A stretch of DNA of 64,000 bases, taken from positions 310,001 to 374,000 of the forward strand of contig SAUG01000025.1 of the NCBI GenBank assembly GCA_011316305.1. The letters run 5' to 3'. The DNA is from Rusavskia elegans (lineage: Eukaryota; Ascomycota; Lecanoromycetes; Teloschistales; Teloschistaceae). Below are positions 13,201 to 29,159 of this stretch, in pieces (position 1 is the stretch's first letter; the number at the start of each line of letters is the position of its first letter). The notes under the pieces were generated by a model. The model did not search any database. It worked only from the letters and a program-made list of their open reading frames with translations, and was not told the DNA's origin. A program made the position numbers and the translations under genes.

Positions 13201-13225
13201 TGAGTGTGAGTGAGTGAGTGAGTGG
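13201..13225. repeat. GAGT/GTGA tetranucleotide microsatellite
   Basis: Short run of about four GAGT units (TGAGTGTGAGTGAGTGAGTG) in the upstream part of unit A. Confidence 0.8.
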
Positions 13226-13300
13226 GTCTGACATTTTGCGGACACCAGCGGGTGTCGTCTTTAGCTTGGATTTCTAACCTTATTCAACCTTATCAGATCC

Positions 13301-13955
13301 CCTAGCTGCACCCCTATGTAGTTGTTTTACCGTGAAGACACGCTATTTACACGATAATATCGTTTGTTATGGTAACCAATACGGTCACGGTTTAGAGGTG
13401 GTTCTCTTTTTATTATAGATACAAGAGTGTTATCGTTAATTCCTTCGTTACGGTGATTGAAATCTCTGTAATCTTTCAGTTAGCGTCGTTTTAGCGCCGT
13501 ACCCCTACTAACGTCGAACCCCGACCGGGCGCCCCTCTTAAGCTGCATGCCCCTGCAACCTACCAACACCACGACCCTACGAGTGGCCCACGGTACGCCC
13601 CCGGGTAAAAATCGCCTGAATCGCTCGAATCCGAGCTCAGATTTATTACGGTATTGAGGATATTAGCGCTGTACGATACCCGAGCCAACGTCTTGGCGGT
13701 CTTGGCACGTCTTTAACGTAACGAGCCTTGGATTCGTGTTAACAGTATTATTCCTCGATTACGTATTCTTCGTAATTACGTACTAGTACGAGTACTATAT
13801 CTATTCTAGAACCACTCTATTACAGTTTTTATCTTATTATATAACCAATCTATTACTATAACCGGCGTTTATTACTCTTGTTCCTGTTAAAATACTATTA
13901 CGCAACCTGTCACGGTGTACACACGCGAAAGTGGAACCCATACGATTCAGCTAGG
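13301..13955. mobile_element. Putative AT-rich insertion in unit A, degenerate transposon relic
   Basis: Unit B is nearly continuous here (cagatcctgtcc near 18803), while unit A has about 655 bp between cagatcc and cctgtcc. The extra DNA begins CCTAGCTG and ends CAGCTAGG, an 8-bp perfect inverted terminus with weaker pairing beyond it. The inside is rich in TA, TTACG and palindromic AT stretches (about 13760-13870), with a GC-richer core near 13500-13640. It has no open frame. The look fits a RIP-degraded transposon or LTR relic, but the class cannot be named. Confidence 0.4.
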
Positions 13956-14733
13956 CCCACCTGTCCAATCATTGTGTCTAGCTGAACCTGGACTAGACCA
14001 TGAATCAATATCCCGAAGCTCTTTCGGACCTTCATGACATTCCGAGAGGTAGTAATATTTTTTGTTTGGCAACCCTCTAGGCAATCCGTCTGCACTGATA
14101 TGACAGCTTTATTTCCAACCCATAAAGGGCGAAACGTCCCATCTGACCGACTGGATTTGGCTAACATGGGTCTCAACAGGAGGCAGGACCACGAGTGTAA
14201 TGGGCAGTTGAAGGACACAGCTCAAGCACTCAGCTTATTGATGAGGACTGTTATTGCGGCTCTATGTGCACGAAACCCTGCCAGACATTTTCAAGCAAAT
14301 TCATAAAACTTAGACCTGGATACGAGAGATTAAGTCGTAATCGAATCGTAACGTCATTTGATGGATGATAAAGACATTGAGCTATATACAGCATGATATG
14401 GACATTATAGATGGTTGTGTCTTCAACGGTAAAGGAAAAAGTAGCCGACAGGGCTGCTAACGCTAACGCTCGGGCCCGCCGCTGTGCGTCCCTCGTAAGT
14501 GATCTTCGAAGCTACTTGATCCCCTAATCTACCTTTTTTAAAAGTCGCAAGACATGGCTCTACTGTTTCCAGTCGCATTACTGACCGAGGTATCGGATGT
14601 TGCTAGCCGAGGTATCAGATGTCTAGACTGCCAAATCAAGGGCTACCGAGATTTGTAATGGACGTTCACTGGCACTTGATTAAGACCGACTCCGAAATGT
14701 GCTCCATATGGTACTCAAAGATTATGCAACTGA

Positions 14734-17036
14734 TCAGAAGTTCCGCCTCACTTTGTGTGCATTACTTCGCTGTAGGGCCGGCACACCCTGGTGCTCTTTC
14801 TGACAATGTTTCGCTAAATTGTCTGGTCGAGAGTAGTCCTTGTTGCATCCATCAGTCGGGCATTTGAATCTTTCTCGCGGACCATGACGAGCAGGACAAT
14901 TATATTCGTCGTGCCGCTTCATATTCTGCTTCCTATCTTGAAACGAGCCAGTGAATTCAGTCCGACAATGGGGGCATTGACTCATGCCCATTGCCTTGGA
15001 GTGTTGGAGCCTCGCAGTATCTCGAGAGGACGACTGCTTCAAAGATGTCACTGGAGATCCCTCGGTAGGAGTTGGCACAGTGCTGGAACTCGATACACTG
15101 CTCGATGATGAAGAACCTAGAGGACCGGGCGATCCATTTGGCGTCATAGGAAGAGCTTGTCCGTGGTTGTTGTGTACTCCACGCGCTCCATTGGATGATA
15201 TTGGGGATACGATCGAGGAAGATGGACTGAGAGTAGTATCAGACAGCGCCAGCGGACTTATACGGCAAATTTGTTGTCTATGGTTGTTTTCTTCGAGTGG
15301 TCCCTCCGACTTTGGGCACGCGGGATAGATGATTTGGTTAGGTCCTTCTTAAGCGTCGTTAGCCATCAAATGATCTCCGCTTCCCAGAGCATGTGTAGGT
15401 TCTTTACTTGATTAGGGCATACTCATAACAGTGTTATGCGTAGACATAGTGCGAAGCAAGGCCTCATCGCTGCAGCGCGGAAAATTGTGGGCCACGACGT
15501 CGCTGTACTCCGCCAAGGGATCAGGTTGTGAGAAATTGTGCCAGCCAACAGTGTTCCGGCTGGACTGGCCTTCAATGCAGTCCACCTTCGTCATTGCCCG
15601 CTCCTGACCGTGGTCCATTTGAGGAAATGTGGGAAAGAAACGGGATATCTGATACGAAGACTGATCAAAAGGAGTCAATTGCCGAGTGGAGGCATTGTTT
15701 ATCTGTAAGGTGCTATTGAAACCTTCATGGCGTGCCAGAGTGAACCTAGTGGGCACGGAATTCAGGGGCTGGAGCGACGGCCGGTAATGCTGAGCTGCGC
15801 TGCTGTAATTGGGAGGCGAGTTGGCAATCGAGGAGCTAGTGATAAACGCAGGGGTTAATGTGGGAGCCCATGAGGACACAGGCCGGAAGCCGTTATCGGC
15901 TGACGAGTGTTTGTATGGCGGCCACGCATGTTGTGTTTCAGTATAGGAAGGTAAAGACCCCGTTAATTCAAGTAGCTGCTGTTGATTAGACTCATTGCTA
16001 TGGAGTTCTGTCAGTTCTGGTGTCTCAGTCCAGCCTTTAGTCCAAAGCTGATCACCTTCCAGCTCTGAACGTTCGTTGATTGGCGACGATTCGAGCTCTG
16101 GGCGGCGTTCTGACGACGTAAGGTTGTTCATTCCATACGGGTGAGAGTCAAGCTCTACACGCCGCGTTGGTGTAGTCCAAGTGTTCAGACTGTAGCACTG
16201 CGATTCGAGCTCCTGACGTTGTTTCAACCAAGCATTATCGCTCAGGTTAAATGGAGTGGCTTCGAGCTCTGGGTGTTGCATTGATACATTATACTTGTCC
16301 AGGTCCAGGCGATATGGTGGGGATTTAGGGCCTGTGGGAGGTGATGCTACGGTGTTCTGGTCTGTTCCCGCAGCAGCCGATTGAACGTGATAGAGGGCAA
16401 GAGGATCCAATGGGAACCCAGTCTCACATCCAGGTGGGCTTTGACGATCCGATGTTACAAAATCAACACCCCTGCGAGATTGAATCATTGGTAGTATGGG
16501 ATGTGCTGAGAGGAGGTTAGACTTGTTACGAATATGCTTCCAGAATCGAGCAGTCGTGATCTTAGCGACTGCGCTCTTCTGAGTCGGCAGTGTAGCACAA
16601 GGGGGGGTTCCCAGAGCAGGCTCAAGTTTAGAAGGGTAAGTCAACGTAGGTCCCGGCTCCGCGGATCGTTCAGGCCTCTGGCACAGAGGACACCAGTACC
16701 AGGAATTCGAGAGCCACGTGCAGGTGGCTAAATGTTGTAGGCACAACCCAAGACTTTCGAAGGATGTCGAGCACCCAATCAGAGGACACTTCAGTTGGCC
16801 AGCAAAGTCGTCTTTGCGACGACCGTACAGATCATAAGCGACCCAGAGTTGAAAAGCCAATTGACGCTGCTCAACAGTGATGTCGCAAATACTTTGGGTG
16901 TTGTTGAATAATTTGATGTACTTCTTCACACTGTACACTTCTGATAAGTCGAGGCTATAGTTTGGAGATAGGTAGGGAGCACTTACGCACAAGGTAATGA
17001 GTTTTGATGTGGAACTTCCTCATCAACGAGAGGCAT
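14734..17036 (-). CDS. C2H2 zinc-finger protein, tandem paralogue B
   Basis: Paralogue of gene A, 723 residues. Exons are 16987-17036, 15423-16930 and 14734-15347. Exon 1 is 50 nt, as in A. The stop codon at 15412 lies inside intron 2 (15348-15422; donor GTATGC, branch GGCTAAC, acceptor TTAAG), so the gene is not broken. The N-terminal module aligns gap-free with A over the first 100 residues (KCPLIGC at 64-70, WYWCPLC at 94-100). The C-terminus has CPHCRTEF...H and FKCPTDGC...LAKHCQKEH fingers and ends RSNAHKVRRNF. The middle contains a 19-residue repeat array absent from A. An upstream in-frame ATG at 17042 is possible. It is probably a nuclear DNA-binding regulator; its function is unknown. 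Confidence 0.85.
16066..16269 (-). repeat. 57-bp coding tandem repeat in zinc-finger gene B
   Basis: Three 57-bp units (16213-16269, 16156-16212, 16099-16155) and a 33-bp partial unit, each starting with codons for ELE or ELD, encode diverged 19-residue repeats such as ELDSHPYGMNNLTSSERRP. Paralogue A has only one comparable start (PELEA). Confidence 0.75.
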
Positions 17037-24060
<7,024 letters not shown>

Positions 24061-24774
24061 ATATGAGATGTTGTTTCGCCCCAAAACAAGATAGACGGAA
24101 AGGAATAGACTGAAAGTAGACCGAAAAAATTGGATCGTGCCGAAGATTATTATGCTATGTACATATCATTTTGGAAATATTATATCTCGATTGTCCATGA
24201 TTCCGAATCCACCTCGATTCGTGCCCCAAAAACATGAATCATTCTCTTCCCGTATGAAACCTCCCAATCCCTATAAACCGCTTCCGATGACCTCTATTTC
24301 CCATGTACACTTCTCCACTCCCATCAGCTGCGCCTTGATATCAGCTATGCATCGACCGGTATTCTATGACCCTTCTAGTCCAAAGTCAGCGTTGCTCGAA
24401 ATTGACAATCTGCTGTATCAGAACACATACCTCGTGGCATGTTATTTTCCATCGATGCTAGTAATCTCCTCCATATCCATATCGAACCCCAAGCTATCCC
24501 TTCGCTGTCCCTGGACTCGCCAATCAGTACTCCGCGTCTCGAACCACCTAAACCATATCGGGATCCCATGCTTTTCCCCAGCCATTGCAAACCTGACAAC
24601 CCAACACTTGAGCGTGCTGATAGGCTAGCTATAGGTGCAACGTCCCTCAAGGTCGCATGCTGCATTCAATCTGATCCTCCATGTCAAACAAGACTCCAAA
24701 TACCTCGCCATTATCATTCATGACGTTCGTTCACCTCGCGTACCTTCATTATCTTCCCTTCCATCCTACACATC
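24061..24774. other. Convergent intergenic region AROM/EXO5
   Basis: These 714 bp between two convergent genes carry both 3' UTRs. A short minus-strand frame at 24442-24585 (47 residues, ATG start) has fairly coding-like codons; see findings. The longer plus-strand frame over the same DNA has no recognisable features. Confidence 0.45.
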
Positions 24775-26496
24775 TCATACCAAACTCCTACTCCCGTCCC
24801 TCCTCATCCTCATCTTCTCCCTCGCCTCCTCGATCTTCCCCTTCCGCCACCCACACTCATCCACAAACTCGCAGCTCCCGCATTTATACGCCTCCTCCAG
24901 ACACACGCCTTCGGCCGCTCTTTCACCCTTCCACCATTTCAATTCGCTTTCCAGGTATTTTGTTAATAGCTCTTCGTCCATCAGGAGCGTTTTTTCGCCA
25001 ATCACGCGCCCGTCGAGGGCGTTCCGGTAGTCTGCTTTGAGGACTTTTCCTACGCTTTGGGCGCCGTGGGGGAAGGTGGTTTGGAAGTCGCGCATCATGA
25101 GGGTCCAGAGTTGGTTGAGGGAGTTGTGGGCGAGGAGGAGGTTGAGGGTGTCTTGATCGATTTCTAAGCTGGATGGTGGTGGATCTTCGAGATTATTGTT
25201 GGTTTGAGATGTGGAGGGTGGAACATTAGAAAAGATCCCGCTGATTTGGGCGATGAAGGCGTCGCTGAAGGGTTCATCGGATTGAAGGTCATGGCGGGAG
25301 AAGAGAGCGGAGGCATCGATTTTGTTGGTGGCCATGTTGGAGAGAAGGCGGTGGTATAGCATGAGCTGCATCAGGGTTGGGCGGAAGGAGGCAGCTTTGG
25401 GGATGGAATTCACGGAGCGGGTTTTGGTGTCGGTGATGTATATGGAGGAGTCTTTCTGGGTGGGGAAACACTGCGGAGGAGTGGCGGCGACGGCGCCGAA
25501 GTTGCTCTGACTGAGATCTTGAGAGGCTTTTGGAGAGAGAAAGTCGGCTATGCTTCTCTGATCGGGTGGAAGCGACGGAGTTGTGTTCGTGTTTTGGAGA
25601 GCAACGGCCTCGAGCTCAGGGTCAGGGCACTCGTAGGAAAGCTCGTCGATCACCCCGTTGACAACGAGCCCATCGAACACACCCCATACTTCGAGTTCGC
25701 GGGTCAAGCCGGTTTCACGTAGGGTACGTAAGCCTTGGATGGTGTTCCAGATCCGTAAACCCCATGCATCTTCTCGAGTCCGAATGTTGATCGCTACCGT
25801 CCGGTGAACTTCCTCTTCAAGAATCTTATGCACAGCAGTGCCTTGTTTCATCGCCGGTGTACGACGCTTCCTGCCATGCTTCGTCAAAGTGAACCAGTAC
25901 TGCAGCTCACACCATGACGGAGACACGAGATCTGTGACAGACAGCGGTTTTCGTGGCTTGGACCGAAAACGCTCGAGTGGCGAGCGAAGGTCGGGTTCGC
26001 TAGGATTGGAGGCAACAGGCGGAACATCAACATGGCCTTCGATGGATACAGATCGTTCATGACGGTCTCGTCCCTCACGGCTCTCCGGACTCTCGACTAA
26101 GCGCCTTGAGCGTCAGTTAGCACTGCTCCTGCCACGCATGTCGGGCGGCTCACCGCTCGCCGGGAGCTTGCTGTCGTCTGCCGTCTCAACTGTATAAGGA
26201 GACGCCTGCTTCGGATCGATAATCTGACTGCCGCCGGACAGCCGCTGCTCGTGGCTTGTATTGATGCGAGGTACCCTCGCCCCACGAGGACTTTCATTGT
26301 CCTCAATGTCCTTCAAGACCAGGCCGTGGTCATCTGTGAGCCTTGCTGCAGGTGCTTGCAGAAGAAGGCTCTGGAGTATCTCCTCTTCGTCTGGCGTAAA
26401 GTCGGACCCATACTCGCTGGCTATGTCAATCTCCATCGGGATTGATGAGACTGTCCAAGGGTCGAACTCGTAGCGCAAGATTATGTGATGATTCAT
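24775..26496 (-). CDS. EXO5: Exonuclease V (Exo5/Dem1)
   Basis: Single-strand DNA exonuclease of the PD-(D/E)XK superfamily with a 4Fe-4S cluster, needed for mitochondrial genome maintenance in yeast. Exons 26154-26496 and 24775-26096, with a 57-nt intron (branch TGCTAACTGAC), give 554 residues. The N-terminus has an acidic YGSDFTPDEEE motif as in fungal homologues. The conserved core begins LSVTDLVSPSWCELQYW and TPAMKQGTAVHKILEEEVH. The metal-site region includes VIDEL and YITDTKTR. The cluster cysteines are the one in SPSWCELQ plus three in CGSCEFVDEC near the C-terminus. I chose the ATG at 26496; Met at residue 20 (MEIDIASEYGSD) is an alternative. No clear cleavable presequence is visible. 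Confidence 0.93.
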
Positions 26497-26975
26497 GATC
26501 TAGCAATCGCCGGGCATGTATACTAGTAAATTATGAACATCGAGTAAAAGGGTTTGCGATACAACAGCACTTAGCACAGTGCGAGTTAATCGCTGACAGT
26601 TTGAAGAAAGAGCGAATCGATGAATCGAATAATTTCTAGTGATCAATCTCAGCTATCTCCCTTTTCAAGCTTCCTCGTCGAATTCCATCAAATATCTCGG
26701 CGCGATTTGCAAAATAGAAGTAAATAATTAAGTATATGTCAAAATCCATAGCTCATGTGGTATCATCGTCTCATCCCAACAGTCCAGAAGGCGCTATGCT
26801 TGACACCCGCTTGCGAAATGATCAGAATCAAAAATCGTGAATGTAAACCGACTGATGTAATCGCTGCCAAACCAATCCCATTCCTACAATTACAGTCCAA
26901 AACCCTTACATCTCACAAGGAGTCCAGTGATCCGGTAAAAACTCCAGAACATCGTTGTCCACAAACAGGACAGCA
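26497..26975. other. Intergenic upstream of EXO5, downstream of RPN4-like gene
   Basis: These 479 bp, AT-rich near 26640-26740, must contain the EXO5 promoter and the 3' UTR of the RPN4-like gene. Nothing else was recognised. Confidence 0.5.
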
Positions 26976-29159
26976 TCATCCCTTTCTCTTCGTCTTGCCG
27001 GGGAAATCCACGTCGGGGTGGACAACCCGCATATGCCTCGTCAAGGCATCATTTCTTGAAAATGTTTTCTCTTCTGTGCACAAATGACATCGTACCTTTG
27101 CCTTGCGATTGCTATGGATAGTGTCCTCGTGACGAGTCAGATCATATGACCGAGAGAAGATCGTCATACACGGTTTCCCTGTTGACGGGTTGATCCGCTC
27201 GCACTTGTGAGGACCAGCCTGTTGATTCCGGTTGGCCGAGCCGCTACTGGCAGATGGTGTCGTGGCTGAGGTAGGTGTCGTGGATGACGTGGAAGGTGGG
27301 ACGGTTATAGGTCGAGCCGGTGAATTGCGGTGCGCTTCTCGTCGATGCTTCTGCAGTTTGGCCGCGTTCTCAAAGCGAGCGGCGCAGTCTGGTGATGTGC
27401 AAGAATAGGACCCAGAGGCAGCCGATGTATCGGACGGACGTGGCAAGCCCGGAGAAGACGGCGACCGCTGGGTTGACTCGGCACTGGAAGTGAAATCGGG
27501 CCGAGTCATGTTTTCTGACGGAGTGTTTTCGCTCTTGGATGACTCCATCGAGGTCAAGTGAGCAGGGAACTCGGGGGCCTGGTCTGTCGTGCTGCGCAGG
27601 CTACTGCTCTGGCGCCGTAACATGTTTTGCGAGAGGAAAGGGTAGGTCGTGGGCATTTGAATGTTGCCTGGGACCGAAGGCGGCATAAAGGTGAAGGTCG
27701 ATCCCGATTGACCCGACGCGGTAGACGCTGCGAAATTAGAGCCTCTCTGTCGCCGTGGAGCCATGTTGGTGTAGCTTCGCTCGCTTGTATTATCGTCCAC
27801 ATCGCTTTGAGAGAGATTGGGCGTGGTGGAGGCAAAGGTCGAATGTTGATTTTCGCGCTTGTCCTGGTTGAGGAGGGGCATCTTGGCGTCCTCTTCCGCT
27901 TCGTTGTTGTAGTCAAGCGCAACCTCCTTGGGCGAGATGGTCCGTGGAGATACATATTCGATCGGTCTTGGCTGATGCTCTGCAAGCACGCGAGCATCCG
28001 CTTCTGCTTTTTGCTGCTCTCTGAGTTGCGCAGCCGAGTTCAGCCGAGCTGGGGAATTGGGTGTCGAATGCGAAAATCTCTCATTGGCGTATGGCGATGC
28101 TGGGGCGAAAGGCGATCGCTCTCGGGCTATGCTCGTCGCTGGCGACGCTGATCGAGCTGTAACATGTCCGGTTTGCGCGGCTTGGAATAGGTCGGTAAAA
28201 ACGCTGTTCTTCTGCGGTGAAAGGAGGTTTTCCGGCGGGATTTTCTGGTGATTTTGCTGTGGAGGAGCAGATGTGTTTAATGATGGGTTGTAGAGTTCGT
28301 CCTGGTAGATATCGGACATGGTACGGTTGAGCTTTGTAGCATTGCGCTGGCCGGACGACGGTATCCGGGACAGATCGTGGTAGTCCCCATCAAATGACCC
28401 TCGCGAAGAATGACTTTGGTTATTCATGTTGGACGCTCGCTGTTGGTCCATCAAGGCTTGTCTCATAGCAGTCTGTACTGCTTGGAAGGACTCGGCATCA
28501 ATAGTTGCAGGATTGAAGTCTTCGAAGGCTGGCGCAAGAAAAGATTCGTGATTCTGCGAAGTCTGTGGGGCGTACGGAGACTTCGAGTACTGCGCGATCG
28601 ATGGGTATCCAGAGTCGCACGAGTCGAATTGCGTCGACACGACCGATCCGGATTCGGGATCCAAAATCTGAGGATAGGCCAGAGTCTGGGTATAGGGCGA
28701 GTCGGGTCCTACAGAAGCAACAGATGAGTCTGATGGTATCCTCTTGTGCGTCTGATAGCCACGGCGAAGTGGCTGTTGTCGCGCGTGCGGACTAAGGTGC
28801 GTAGAATTGCTGTGACTTTCCCAAGAGTTGCTAATGCTCTCTAGCATGAACGGAGGACTATTGAAGGGCGAGTCGGGCAGCGCGTAATTGGGTGCTGATT
28901 GCTGCACACGGATCGGCGGGGTGTATGGTGAATCCGAGGACATATACTGTGTATCTTGAAGTCCGTTGGAGGAGTAGTAATCGTAAGAAGGGGTGGACGG
29001 TTTCGAGTGAACGTAACAGTCGGATGGTGAATAGTCGTACGGCAATTGATATGTCGGGTAAGAATAGGCAGGCTTTGATTTGGGAGCTGGACAGAGTTGG
29101 GGGACGTTGAAGATGGGAGATTGTTGTGGACTTGAAGTCGACGAGGATGATGATGACAT
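26976..29159 (-). CDS. RPN4: RPN4-like C2H2 transcription factor
   Basis: Probable activator of proteasome genes. It is a single exon of 727 residues, with ATG at 29159 (MSSSSSSTSSPQQ); the frame is open upstream without another ATG. The long Ser/Pro/Gln/Tyr-rich N-terminal half looks like an activation region. The C-terminus holds an extra C2H2 finger at about 583 (CTSPDC...KHRREAH). From about 649 comes the Rpn4 signature: a split finger (INPSTGKPC, FSRSYDLTRHEDTIH) and a second finger (RCHLCTEEKTFSRNDALTRH, ending RVVHPDVDFPG). These match the DNA-binding domain of yeast Rpn4 and its filamentous homologues. Yeast Rpn4 is a short-lived proteasome substrate; whether that holds here is unknown. 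The 3-kb upstream gap may carry its regulatory DNA. Confidence 0.8.
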   Translation of the reverse strand: MSSSSSSTSSPQQSPIFNVPQLCPAPKSKPAYSYPTYQLPYDYSPSDCYVHSKPSTPSYDYYSSNGLQDTQYMSSDSPYTPPIRVQQSAPNYALPDSPFNSPPFMLESISNSWESHSNSTHLSPHARQQPLRRGYQTHKRIPSDSSVASVGPDSPYTQTLAYPQILDPESGSVVSTQFDSCDSGYPSIAQYSKSPYAPQTSQNHESFLAPAFEDFNPATIDAESFQAVQTAMRQALMDQQRASNMNNQSHSSRGSFDGDYHDLSRIPSSGQRNATKLNRTMSDIYQDELYNPSLNTSAPPQQNHQKIPPENLLSPQKNSVFTDLFQAAQTGHVTARSASPATSIARERSPFAPASPYANERFSHSTPNSPARLNSAAQLREQQKAEADARVLAEHQPRPIEYVSPRTISPKEVALDYNNEAEEDAKMPLLNQDKRENQHSTFASTTPNLSQSDVDDNTSERSYTNMAPRRQRGSNFAASTASGQSGSTFTFMPPSVPGNIQMPTTYPFLSQNMLRRQSSSLRSTTDQAPEFPAHLTSMESSKSENTPSENMTRPDFTSSAESTQRSPSSPGLPRPSDTSAASGSYSCTSPDCAARFENAAKLQKHRREAHRNSPARPITVPPSTSSTTPTSATTPSASSGSANRNQQAGPHKCERINPSTGKPCMTIFSRSYDLTRHEDTIHSNRKAKVRCHLCTEEKTFSRNDALTRHMRVVHPDVDFPGKTKRKG

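Larger units (their letters stand above)
9123..14032. repeat. Segmental duplication, unit A
   Basis: Copy A of a head-to-tail duplication that contains zinc-finger gene A and its upstream DNA. Anchors shared with unit B in the same order: the whole gene; GTCCTGCAGGAC at about 11716; a block at 11916-11956; GGCTGACG(G/A)TTGATG near 12360; AGCGGGTGT(C/T)GTCTTTA near 13247; and CCGAAGCTCTTTCGGACCTT at 14013-14032. Distances from the two start codons are nearly equal at first (about 485 and 475 bp at the first anchor). They diverge later, partly because of separate insertions. Limits are approximate. Confidence 0.7.
11232..14733. other. Gene-poor 3.5 kb between the two zinc-finger paralogues
   Basis: Holds the upstream part of duplication unit A, a GAGT microsatellite, an AT-rich insertion (13301-13955) and the 3' flank of gene B. 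Open frames such as 11357-12007 (minus) and 12369-12722 (plus) show no recognisable motifs. They also lie in DNA whose duplicate has lost the frame, so I treat them as non-coding. Two copies of CCGAGGTATC(G/A)GATGT sit near 14584 and 14608. Confidence 0.5.

Noticed and set aside
14411..14527. 38-codon ORF ending RARRCASLVSDLRSYLIP
   Set aside because: Too short and isolated, with no splice partner or homologue recognised. Possibly a relic, but it cannot be supported.
15412..15414. In-frame stop suggesting zinc-finger gene B is a pseudogene
   Set aside because: The stop lies inside a well-formed 75-nt intron. Splicing it out joins the frame to C-terminal zinc fingers that align with paralogue A.
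24442..24585. Resemblance of the 47-residue ORF to ribosomal protein L39
   Set aside because: The IP-x-W-x-R and RR spacing is only loosely similar. Real L39 is almost invariant, and the key residues are missing here.
24137..24628. 163-codon plus-strand open frame downstream of AROM
   Set aside because: No motifs, codon choice unlike neighbouring genes, and it lies in the expected 3' UTR of AROM and EXO5.
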